From Candidatus Zipacnadia bacterium (GTDB taxonomy: Bacteria; Armatimonadota; Zipacnadia; Zipacnadales; Zipacnadaceae), in assembly GCA_029821515.1 (NCBI GenBank), contig JALGTD010000127.1:1-7515 (forward strand): a stretch of DNA of 7,515 nucleotides. The letters are read 5' to 3'. Positions 1 through 5,993 of this stretch are shown piece by piece. Each line of letters begins with the position of its first letter. Within the stretch, counting starts at the first letter, position 1. A program made the translations under genes and the position numbers. The notes under the pieces were generated by a model. It was not told the origin of the DNA. It was given only the letters and a program-made list of their open reading frames with translations, and made no database searches.

Positions 1-55
1 AGGCTGACGCACAGATGACGATAGCAATCGCTGCTTCTGATTGTAAATCTCGCAT
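1..55 (-). CDS. Possible 5' end of a divergent gene, cut by the window edge
   Basis: On the minus strand an ATG at 55-53 opens a frame that stays open for 18 codons to the window edge, beginning MRDLQSEAAIAIVICASA. The stretch after residue 8 is hydrophobic, as at the start of an exported or membrane protein. No good Shine-Dalgarno precedes it, and another ATG in a different frame just upstream is also open, so chance is a real alternative. No family can be recognised from 18 residues. It is listed only because it would make the promoter region at 60-250 a divergent intergenic region. Confidence 0.15.
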   Translation of the reverse strand, partial: MRDLQSEAAIAIVICASA

Positions 56-195
56 AGTATAGCATCTGTCGCGCCACAAGGCAAGGCAGGTTATCGGGCA
101 ATATTTAGAGGTTGAGGCTTGACCACACCGTGGCCGCGGATCGGCCGCCAGTGCCCCTTCAGCCGCCGGCTCACCAGCATTAATTGTACCCAAAC

Positions 196-225
196 TTGAC
201 TCTTTTGGAGGATATATGATAGAAT
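196..225 (+). promoter_or_regulatory. Sigma70-type promoter for the surface-protein gene
   Basis: The -35 element is TTGACT (196-201, one mismatch to TTGACA) and the -10 element is TAGAAT (220-225, one mismatch to TATAAT), with an 18-nt spacer. The surroundings are AT-rich, unlike the GC-rich DNA to the left. Transcription would start near 232, giving a leader of about 160 nt before the ATG at 391. TATGAT at 215-220 is another -10-like hexamer, but its 13-nt spacer is too short for this -35. Confidence 0.55.
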
Positions 226-266
226 AGTAGTAGATTTTGGGATTGTCGCAGGAGTTTAACTAGTAA

Positions 267-320
267 ATGACTGGGCTATTCTGTATAGGAATACGGACGG
301 GCGACTTGTTGTGGCGCTAA
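267..320 (+). CDS. Possible 17-aa leader ORF
   Basis: Inside the predicted leader an ATG at 267 opens 17 codons (MTGLFCIGIRTGDLLWR) closed by TAA at 318-320. An AGGAG sits at 250-254, but the 12-nt gap to the ATG is longer than ideal. The peptide has no run of a single amino acid as in attenuation leader peptides, and no homology can be claimed. It may be chance in a non-coding leader; if translated, it could influence expression of the gene that begins at 391. Confidence 0.15.
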   Translation: MTGLFCIGIRTGDLLWR

Positions 321-375
321 TAGTTGCAGCACAGGTGACTGGTGCCTAATCGCAGTATTAGTCGCATATAGCGTG

Positions 376-383
376 AGGGAGGA
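376..383 (+). promoter_or_regulatory. Shine-Dalgarno that decides the start at 391
   Basis: AGGGAGGA lies 7 nt before the ATG at 391. An in-frame GTG at 373 would add six residues (MREEVA), but its codons overlap this Shine-Dalgarno. The signal peptide also begins more naturally at the ATG (MHKLRSLC), so 391 is the better start. Confidence 0.8.
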
Positions 384-390
384 AGTTGCA

Positions 391-1005
391 ATGCACAAAC
401 TACGGTCATTGTGCTGGTCGCTACTTGGTCACCTCGGTTTCGTCAGCTTCGTTGTTCTATCGTTGTCGCCGAGTGGTTTTGCGGCCCCTACGGTACGTAT
501 CACCAAGCCTCTGAGTGGCCAGATGGTTGCCGGGCAGACCTGGATTGAGGTTGCCTATCGCGCCGAGAGTACCAGTCCTATTCAGGCAGTTCAACTGTAT
601 GTAGACCATCAGCTAGCCCATCACTGGCGCCTGCCGGTGCCCAAGATAGAGGGTACGCAGTCATTCTCGTGGGATTTCTCCTTTGTCGGCGGCACTACCC
701 ACACTGTCACTGCCAAGGCTATTGACACTGAGGGGGGCGAAGGTGCTGCTGAGATCATTGTCCAGGTGCGCAGCATCAGCAGCGAGCAGCCCGACCAGAT
801 CCCGCCCGTTGTCAATGTCTACTATCCGGCGCAGGGCGCTGAGGTTGAGGGCGAGATTGAACTGAAGGCCAACGCCACTGACAACGTGGGCGTGAAGGCT
901 GTTTTCTTCTATGTGGACGGCAAGCTTCATACTATGATTATGAATGCGCCGCCCTACGTAACAAGAGAATCGCGGCGATTCCGCAGAGATTACTGTGCTC
1001 GTTAA
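391..1005 (+). CDS. Exported Ig-like/stalk-domain surface protein, N-terminal fragment (frame broken)
   Basis: This is the 5' part of a cell-surface or periplasmic protein gene. Residues 1-31 form a signal peptide: basic MHKLR start, hydrophobic core to about 25, and likely cleavage after A31 in SGFA-AP. Residues 33-128 form a bacterial Ig-like repeat, with PTVRITKP at its start and HTVTAKAID...AAEIIVQV at its end. Residues 138-190 start a second repeat (PPVVNVYYPAQGAEV, DNVGVKAVFFYVDGKL). That repeat stops after NAPPYV; the next 14 residues (TRESRRFRRDYCAR) are unlike an Ig fold and end at a stop. The missing end of repeat 2 resumes in another frame at about 962, so this is one gene with the 962-2167 part. 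Such Ig repeats usually act as spacers or adhesion modules outside the membrane. The ligand is unknown. Confidence 0.8.
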   Translation: MHKLRSLCWSLLGHLGFVSFVVLSLSPSGFAAPTVRITKPLSGQMVAGQTWIEVAYRAESTSPIQAVQLYVDHQLAHHWRLPVPKIEGTQSFSWDFSFVGGTTHTVTAKAIDTEGGEGAAEIIVQVRSISSEQPDQIPPVVNVYYPAQGAEVEGEIELKANATDNVGVKAVFFYVDGKLHTMIMNAPPYVTRESRRFRRDYCAR

Positions 1006-2167
1006 GAATCGCTCGCAGACCACTGCTGCGCTGGCAGGGACTGACGAGGTCCCCGTGGTGGCGATTGGGCCGATAGCCGATGGTGCAACACAGCCGCAGC
1101 CTGCAGCAGATGCGGGTGTTGTGGAGCAAACCTTTGGAGATTTGGCAACTGTGGCCCGGCCGGCTACGCCTGAGCCGACCGAGGTTGAACGGGCGCATGC
1201 GGCGGCTGTGCCGGAGAGTCCCCAGCAAGTAATCAGCGGCGCCCGCCTCGGGCAGCCCGCCAAAGCAGCAACAATGACGGCACCGGCCACCAGGATAAGC
1301 ATATCTACAGGCACATTGGCCCCTGCCGTGGGTCCTGTGGGCCAAGCAACACTGGTCCGCTTGCCCTCGGCCACCATCGCCAAGGCTGCAGGGCAAGCTG
1401 TGCAGCCGGGCGGGACTGCCGAGTCAGTTGCTCAAGAATATGCCATGGTGCCAGGGCCACGCAGTACAGTGCCAGCGACATCCATTGTTAGCCCACCACC
1501 AGCGATGATTACGGTCGCTCAGTCGAGTAAGCCAGGCATGGGGCTGACAGCAGCCCCCAGGAGGTTGGCACTACTACCGGCTGGTGAATATGGTGCACCA
1601 GTGGGCAACCGAATGACGCTGCCGCCGGCCTCTATCTCACAACAGATCCGAGCTAGCGCGGTGACATCGGTCAAGCCGCCTCAGCCGCAGGAGACCGTCG
1701 AATACCAGGTGGCTATGCTGCCACGGCCAGAAGAAAGCAGCTTGCCGTATGCCAAACGGGTAAGCAAGCCGGCTACCGGCGTCTCGCTGCCCAAGGAGAT
1801 TGGCGAGCTGCGTGACATCGCTGTGGTGTATGACGGCAAGATGCTCGATCTGCGAGCTGCACCCGAGATACACGCTGACATTTCGGTGGGGCCACTTCGT
1901 GAGATATTTGAGCAGACCGACGGGGTGTTGTACTGGTTTGCTCAGGAGAAGAAGGTCCGTGCGGTTAACGACAAGCTGGATATTAGCCTGCAGATCGGGA
2001 ACTCCGTTGTTAAGGTCAACGACCAGGAGCAGCAATTGGTTCTGGCTCCATACATCAAGTGCGGTCGCACTATGGTGCCGCTGCAGTTTTTGGCTGATAC
2101 TCTGGACGTAGCCATTCGCTACAATCCAGCCACGGGCCAACTGGTCATCAGCAGCACTGAGTTCTGA
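962..2167 (+). CDS. Exported Ig-like/stalk-domain surface protein, C-terminal fragment (frame broken)
   Basis: This is the 3' part of the gene that begins at 391. The frame opens after a TAA at 959-961. Its first residues, QENRGDSAEITVLVKN, are the last strand of Ig repeat 2; the equivalent end of repeat 1 (TEGGEGAAEIIVQVRS) is also 16 residues. If translated alone, the first usable start is GTG 995, which gives 390 aa but has no good Shine-Dalgarno. Counted from 995, residues 9-270 are a low-complexity linker rich in Ala, Pro, Gln, Thr and Val. Residues 273-387 form a copper amine oxidase N-terminal ('stalk') domain: DIAVVYDGKMLDL, VGPLREIFEQ, then a second half with GRTMVPLQFLADTL and GQLVISS. 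Despite the name, this domain occurs in many surface proteins without oxidase activity. The function of the whole protein is unknown. Confidence 0.75.
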   Translation, partial: QENRGDSAEITVLVKNRSQTTAALAGTDEVPVVAIGPIADGATQPQPAADAGVVEQTFGDLATVARPATPEPTEVERAHAAAVPESPQQVISGARLGQPAKAATMTAPATRISISTGTLAPAVGPVGQATLVRLPSATIAKAAGQAVQPGGTAESVAQEYAMVPGPRSTVPATSIVSPPPAMITVAQSSKPGMGLTAAPRRLALLPAGEYGAPVGNRMTLPPASISQQIRASAVTSVKPPQPQETVEYQVAMLPRPEESSLPYAKRVSKPATGVSLPKEIGELRDIAVVYDGKMLDLRAAPEIHADISVGPLREIFEQTDGVLYWFAQEKKVRAVNDKLDISLQIGNSVVKVNDQEQQLVLAPYIKCGRTMVPLQFLADTLDVAIRYNPATGQLVISSTEF

Positions 2168-2202
2168 GTGCCTTCTGGACGCGGCCATCTCAGCACAGAT
2201 TA

Positions 2203-2237
2203 AAGACAGCCCCTGCAAGCTACTTTGGGGCTGTCTT
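2203..2237 (+). terminator. Hairpin terminator after the surface-protein gene
   Basis: AAGACAGCCCC (2203-2213) pairs perfectly with GGGGCTGTCTT (2227-2237), an 11-bp stem around a 13-nt loop. Inside the loop AAG (2217-2219) can pair with CTT (2223-2225). It lies 36 nt after the TGA of the surface-protein gene. The right arm ends in TCTT followed by CGGTTAT, so the U-tract is poor. Termination may be partial, and some read-through into lysA is possible. Confidence 0.7.
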
Positions 2238-2247
2238 CGGTTATGCG

Positions 2248-2265
2248 ACCGGGGAACGGCCCGGT
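2248..2265 (+). promoter_or_regulatory. Small hairpin just before the lysA ribosome binding site
   Basis: ACCGGG (2248-2253) and CCCGGT (2260-2265) form a 6-bp GC-rich stem with loop GAACGG. It sits between the terminator and the lysA Shine-Dalgarno (GAAAGGACGG, about 2266-2275). It could stabilise a processed mRNA end or tune lysA translation, but a stem this short can also arise by chance. No clear -35/-10 pair for lysA was seen in the 116-nt gap. Confidence 0.3.
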
Positions 2266-2283
2266 GAAAGGACGGACAAGTAG

Positions 2284-3609
2284 ATGTCCGATAGAGAATT
2301 GATGCTGTTTGGCACACAACGGCTCAACGACGAAGGCCACCTGGAGGTGGGCGGGTGCGATACCGTGGAGCTAGCTGATGAGTTCGGCACCCCGCTTTAT
2401 GTTATGGACGAAGTGCATCTACGCCAGCAGTGCAAGCAGTATCGGCAAAGCTTTGCTGAACGGCTGACAGCAGCGACTATCTATTTCGCCAGTAAAGCAC
2501 TAACCACCGCCGCTATCTGCCGAATCATCGACCAGGAGAGCCTTTCACTGGAGGTATCCAGTGCTGGTGAATTGTACACGGCTATCCAGGCGGGATTCCC
2601 CCCTGAGCGTATACTTCTCCACGGCAATTTCAAGCTGGACCGCGAGCTGGAGATGGCAATAGAGTTAGGCGTGGCTCGGGTGGCTGTTGATAGCCTGTCA
2701 GAATTGCGCCGACTCGCTGAGATGGCTCACAGCGCCGGCACGCAGGCCGATATCTGCCTGCGGGTGGTCCCCGGTATCAAGCCGCAGACGCATAGCTATA
2801 TCCAAACTGGGCAGATTGACACCAAATTTGGCTTGAATATAGGCACGGGGGCGGCCGCTGAGGGGGTACGGGCGGCCACAGAGCTGGAAGGAGTAGTTCT
2901 GCGGGGGCTGCACTGCCACATTGGTTCCCAGATGTTCGAGTTGGATAGCTTTGCGCGCGCTGCTGACATTATGATTGAGTTTATGGCGCAGGTGCGCGAT
3001 GAGCTTGGGGTAACTGTGGAAGAGCTGAATCTGGGAGGGGGTCTGGGCATAGCCTATACCTCGGAAGACGCTCCACCCAGCATCCCCGAGCTGGCTGATA
3101 TTATTGCCGAAGCTGTCCAGCAGGCAACAGACAAGTACAATTATCCGATTCCTGAGGTTATATTGGAGCCGGGCCGCTCGATAGTAGGTACCGCTGGCCT
3201 TACTCTTTATACAGTTGGGCCAATCAAGGAGATTCCCGGCGTGCGCACCTATGTGGCGGTAGACGGCGGTCTCTCGGACAATCCCCGACCGGCCCTGTAC
3301 GGCGCCCAGTACACGGCTGTGGTGGCCAATCGGGCCGACCAGCCCCGCACTATGCCGGTACGCCTGGCAGGGCGGCACTGCGAGAGTGATACGCTAATTG
3401 AGGAAGTAGCTCTGGCCCCAGTCCAGGAAGGGGATATCATTGCTGTATTCTCGACCGGTGCGTATCACTATTCAATGGCCTCAAACTACAATCGCTTTCC
3501 GCGACCGGCGATGGTATTGGTGCGAGACGGTCAGGCTGATGTTATTGTGCACCGCGAGAGCCTGGATGATCTGGTGCGCCAGGATGTTATACCCGAGCGG
3601 TTGCGATGA
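2284..3609 (+). CDS. lysA: Diaminopimelate decarboxylase
   Basis: This PLP-dependent fold-III decarboxylase converts meso-2,6-diaminopimelate to L-lysine and CO2, the last step of bacterial lysine synthesis in the cytosol. The 441-aa product is complete. K71 in YFASKA is the PLP-binding lysine. HGN (113-115), HCHIGSQ (210-216), GGGLG (251-255) and EPGRS (295-299) follow in family order and belong to the PLP and active-site set. The C-terminal beta domain carries DGGLSDNPRPALYG (327-340), C366-E-S (the family's CESGD motif, here CESDT) and GAYHYSMASNYN (392-403). The ATG at 2284 is preceded by GAAAGGACGG at suitable spacing. It stands first in the cluster; the next gene begins 32 nt after its stop. 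The decarboxylase is distinguished from arginine, ornithine and related enzymes by the CES motif and the overall pattern. Confidence 0.96.
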   Translation: MSDRELMLFGTQRLNDEGHLEVGGCDTVELADEFGTPLYVMDEVHLRQQCKQYRQSFAERLTAATIYFASKALTTAAICRIIDQESLSLEVSSAGELYTAIQAGFPPERILLHGNFKLDRELEMAIELGVARVAVDSLSELRRLAEMAHSAGTQADICLRVVPGIKPQTHSYIQTGQIDTKFGLNIGTGAAAEGVRAATELEGVVLRGLHCHIGSQMFELDSFARAADIMIEFMAQVRDELGVTVEELNLGGGLGIAYTSEDAPPSIPELADIIAEAVQQATDKYNYPIPEVILEPGRSIVGTAGLTLYTVGPIKEIPGVRTYVAVDGGLSDNPRPALYGAQYTAVVANRADQPRTMPVRLAGRHCESDTLIEEVALAPVQEGDIIAVFSTGAYHYSMASNYNRFPRPAMVLVRDGQADVIVHRESLDDLVRQDVIPERLR

Positions 3610-3641
3610 GCTGGCTGCTGCGGTAGCATTGGTGTGCGCAT

Positions 3642-4931
3642 ATGAATCAGGTGGCAGACAATCTGTCGGAACAGATGGAACGCAGGCTGGATGCCGATGG
3701 CCTCGCCCTGCTGCGAGAAGCGGGGAAGCTTGCCCAGGGTATGGGTGTCGAGCTGTATCTGGTGGGTGGGCCGGTGCGAGATTTGCTGCTGCAGCGGCCA
3801 CAGCTTGACCTGGACCTGGTAGCGGTCGGCGACGGGGTAAGCTTCGCGCGAGTCTGGGCTGAAATGCTGAGTGCGACTATTAGCGTACACCAGACATTTT
3901 TGACTGCGACCGTGACGCTGCCTGATGGACGTCATATAGATGTTGCGACGGCGCGGCGCGAAAGCTACCAGCATCCCGGAGCACTGCCCACCGTTCAGCC
4001 GACATCTATTGAAGAGGATCTAACCAGGCGCGATTTTACTATCAATACCCTGGCTGTGGCGCTTAATCCGGAGAGATGGGGAGAGCTGCTTGATCCCTGG
4101 GAAGGCCAGCGTGACCTGCAGGCTGGCATTATCAGAGTGTTGCATGATGAGAGCTTTGTTGATGATCCGACGCGGCTGATTCGCGCGGTCGGCTTTGAGG
4201 TGCGCCTGGGCTTCTCCCTGGAGGAGCACACTTTAGGGCTGTTGCAGGCAGCGGTCGCCGAATCAGCGCTGGATCTGATCAGCGCCCAACGGCGTGCTGA
4301 GGTCCTGCTGCCACTGGTTGGAGAAGAACTGGGCGCGGATGTGCTGGTGCGGATGGGCGAGCTGGGGCTACTGGGGCCTATGCACTTGGGCAGCTCATTG
4401 AGCGGGGAGTTGCGCCGGAAACTGAGTGAAGTACCGGCGGTGCTGGAAGCTTTGGACGCGCCTGGAACCGGCCGGAGTGCGGCTCTGGCCCGTCTGGCTC
4501 TGGTGGCTCACGACGCCGGCACCGCCGCCGCTACGCTCATTGATTACTTGCAGTTGTCAGGCGAGGATGAAGTCAGTCTTACGCAGGCAATAGCAGTGCT
4601 GGCAAGCCCCCCGCCGCAGTTGACGGCCGCTACGGTCAGCGCTGCGGAATTGTATTTTGCACTGGAACATTATCACATTGTTACCGTCGTCGTCTTGAGC
4701 GTCAGCGGGCAGGCAGTGGCAGGCAAGCGCATCCAAGAGTACTGGCGAGAGCTGCGTCATATTGAGTCAGATACTACGGGCGACGATCTGCTGGCGGCGG
4801 GGGCCCAGCCCGGGCCTGCTTTTTCGCAAGCCTTGCGGGAGGCGCTGCGCCTAAAACTCAATGCCCCCAGTGCCTCACCCGAAGAGCAGTTGCGAGCGGC
4901 GCTGGAATACTTGAAGTCTGTGCAGCAGTAG
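3642..4931 (+). CDS. cca: tRNA CCA-adding enzyme / poly(A) polymerase family
   Basis: A class II nucleotidyltransferase of the polymerase-beta superfamily that adds or repairs the 3' CCA of tRNA (or, in some members, adds A tails). It has 429 aa. Motifs in order: YLVGGPVRD (39-47), the metal-binding pair D56 and D58 in LDLDLV, a third carboxylate D100 in HIDVATAR, EEDLTRRDFTINTLA (124-138), LLDPWEGQRDL (149-159) and DDPTRLIRA (174-182), the nucleotide-recognition helix. The C-terminal end (GDDLLAAGAQPGPAFSQAL, EEQLRAALEYL) matches the tRNA-binding tail of the family. No HD domain is seen. The usual Arg in RAVR(F/Y) is Gly here (G184). An in-frame TAG at 3624 leaves ATG 3642 as the first start; no strong Shine-Dalgarno precedes it, so translation may be coupled to lysA. 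CCA-adding, CC-adding, A-adding and poly(A) activities cannot be told apart safely by eye. Confidence 0.9.
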   Translation: MNQVADNLSEQMERRLDADGLALLREAGKLAQGMGVELYLVGGPVRDLLLQRPQLDLDLVAVGDGVSFARVWAEMLSATISVHQTFLTATVTLPDGRHIDVATARRESYQHPGALPTVQPTSIEEDLTRRDFTINTLAVALNPERWGELLDPWEGQRDLQAGIIRVLHDESFVDDPTRLIRAVGFEVRLGFSLEEHTLGLLQAAVAESALDLISAQRRAEVLLPLVGEELGADVLVRMGELGLLGPMHLGSSLSGELRRKLSEVPAVLEALDAPGTGRSAALARLALVAHDAGTAAATLIDYLQLSGEDEVSLTQAIAVLASPPPQLTAATVSAAELYFALEHYHIVTVVVLSVSGQAVAGKRIQEYWRELRHIESDTTGDDLLAAGAQPGPAFSQALREALRLKLNAPSASPEEQLRAALEYLKSVQQ

Positions 4932-4946
4932 GAACTGAGGACGATA

Positions 4947-5579
4947 ATGCTAATTCAGCAGTTGCTCAGTGGCCATTTTGAGCCCGCCTTTATACTGGCC
5001 TGGCTGGTGGCAGTGACGATTGCGCTGACGGTTCACGAGTTTGCCCACGGTAAGGTGGCACAACTGTGCGGAGACCCTACCGCCTACGATATGGGGCGGG
5101 TCTCACTCAATCCGTTAGCTCATTACGATCCCATCGGCACGACTATGATTGTCCTGTTCGGTTTCGGCTGGGGCAAGCCAGTGCCGATAAATCCGACCAA
5201 CTTCGGCCATCCCCGCCGGGATGAGGCATTGGTTTCAGTGGCCGGTCCGGGGTCAAACATCGTTACGGCCGCGCTGTTCGCAATACCGCTGCGCTTCGGG
5301 TTTGCCGGGGAGTACGGGCAGGTACTGCAGTTGGTTGTGCTGATCAATCTGTTTTTGGCTTTCTTTAATCTCATTCCCGTGTTCCCCCTGGACGGTTCAC
5401 ATATTCTCCAGGCTATCCTGCCCTATGAGAAGGCCCGGATTTATAGCGGCTTTATGCAGCGTTACGGCATGCTATTTTTGGTACTGATCATCGTAACGCC
5501 GGTCGTTGACTTATTGGTTGTAATTCCATCTCAATTGCTATATTATCTACTTACTGCTGGTGTTTTTCCGTTCTTCTGA
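4947..5579 (+). CDS. Site-2 protease family (M50) intramembrane zinc metalloprotease
   Basis: A membrane-embedded zinc protease of the M50/S2P superfamily, 210 aa, complete. The zinc motif HEFAH is at 30-34 (H30 and H34 bind zinc, E31 is catalytic) within the first membrane segment (about 13-40). The third ligand is D149 in NLIPVFPLDGS (141-151), the NPDG-type motif. Other hydrophobic segments lie at about 62-75, 94-117, 125-147 and 173-203. GWGKPVPINP (74-83) and AGPGSN (99-104) are typical of the short forms that lack a PDZ domain (the YwhC/YdiF-like group). The ATG is preceded by GAGGAC at good spacing and follows the upstream stop by 15 nt, so the two genes are probably cotranscribed. The substrate is unknown. 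Family members cut membrane-bound regulators or leftover signal peptides, and the short soluble-domain-free form here gives no further hint. Confidence 0.92.
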   Translation: MLIQQLLSGHFEPAFILAWLVAVTIALTVHEFAHGKVAQLCGDPTAYDMGRVSLNPLAHYDPIGTTMIVLFGFGWGKPVPINPTNFGHPRRDEALVSVAGPGSNIVTAALFAIPLRFGFAGEYGQVLQLVVLINLFLAFFNLIPVFPLDGSHILQAILPYEKARIYSGFMQRYGMLFLVLIIVTPVVDLLVVIPSQLLYYLLTAGVFPFF

Positions 5580-5600
5580 GAGATTGCTTCAATAAGATAC

Positions 5601-5606
5601 GGAGGT
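5601..5606 (+). promoter_or_regulatory. Shine-Dalgarno that decides the GTG start of trpS
   Basis: GGAGGT with a 6-nt gap points to GTG 5613 as the start (MAKKGRILSG). No ATG lies at a suitable distance, and family members begin with this same RILSG block only a few residues in. Confidence 0.8.
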
Positions 5607-5612
5607 CAAGTT

Positions 5613-5993
5613 GTGGCTAAAAAAGGCCGTATTCTCAGTGGGCATCGCCCCACCGGGCAATTGCATTTGGGGCATTTGGAGGGGACTCTGCGCACCTGGG
5701 CCAGTCTGCAGGACGATTATGAGTGTTTCTTTGAGATCGCCGACTGGCATGCGCTGACCACTGACTTTGAAGCAACTGGAGCGCTGCGCGAGAATATAGA
5801 GCAGGTGGCCATTGATTGGCTGGCCGCGGGGCTGGATCCCGAGCGCAGCGTGCTATTTGTCCAGTCTGATGTCAAAGAGCATGCCGAGTTACACCTGCTG
5901 CTGTCAATGGTCACGCCGGTCTCGTGGCTGGAGCGCTGTCCGACATATAAGGAACAGAGAGATCAGATCGGCGAAGAGAAGACCATATCATAA
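5613..5993 (+). CDS. trpS: Tryptophanyl-tRNA synthetase, N-terminal fragment (frame broken)
   Basis: The N-terminal part of TrpRS, the class I enzyme that charges tRNA-Trp with tryptophan using ATP. In 126 codons it holds RILSGHRPTG (6-15), the HIGH-type ATP motif H18-L-G-H21, ADWHALTT (43-50), FVQSDVKEHAEL (82-93) and the end of the block PTYKEQRDQIGEEK. It closes with TIS and a TAA at 5991-5993. The family continues here with a segment like STYGLLGYPVLQAADI, which is absent. Reading resumes in another frame at 5987 with IIIYKADTVPIGKDQ. The gene starts 33 nt after the M50 gene, on a strong Shine-Dalgarno. As it stands the fragment lacks KMSKS and cannot be a working enzyme. Confidence 0.85.
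   Translation: MAKKGRILSGHRPTGQLHLGHLEGTLRTWASLQDDYECFFEIADWHALTTDFEATGALRENIEQVAIDWLAAGLDPERSVLFVQSDVKEHAELHLLLSMVTPVSWLERCPTYKEQRDQIGEEKTIS

Larger units (their letters stand above)
56..390. other. Upstream non-coding region of the surface-protein gene
   Basis: No gene with coding character was found on either strand. The left half is GC-rich around 121-170, with a short inverted repeat (GGCCG at 132-136, CGGCC at 142-146) and GCCGCC twice (144-149, 162-167). The right half is more AT-rich and holds a sigma70-like promoter (196-225), a 17-codon open frame (267-320) and a weak hairpin (CTAAT 346-350 / ATTAG 357-361) shortly before the ribosome binding site. No known riboswitch or tRNA was recognised. 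Confidence 0.6.

Noticed and set aside
373..375. GTG 373 as the start of the surface-protein gene
   Set aside because: The codons after it form the Shine-Dalgarno for ATG 391, and the extra MREEVA would spoil an otherwise normal signal peptide start.
661..1383. Long minus-strand open frame (240 codons) opposite the surface-protein gene
   Set aside because: It is opposite a low-complexity GC-rich coding region, spans the frameshift junction and shows no domain or ribosome binding site. It is a shadow of the + strand gene.
391..2167. Programmed frameshift in the surface-protein gene
   Set aside because: The frames meet at a stop codon (959-961) without a slippery run, and about 19-20 residues of the Ig repeat are missing, which recoding cannot explain.
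2168..2283. Lysine riboswitch before lysA
   Set aside because: The gap is only 116 nt, part of it is a terminator hairpin, and the multi-helix lysine aptamer is longer and not recognisable here.
2698..3378. Minus-strand open frame of 226 codons inside lysA
   Set aside because: It is fully contained in a conserved lysA and has no features of its own.
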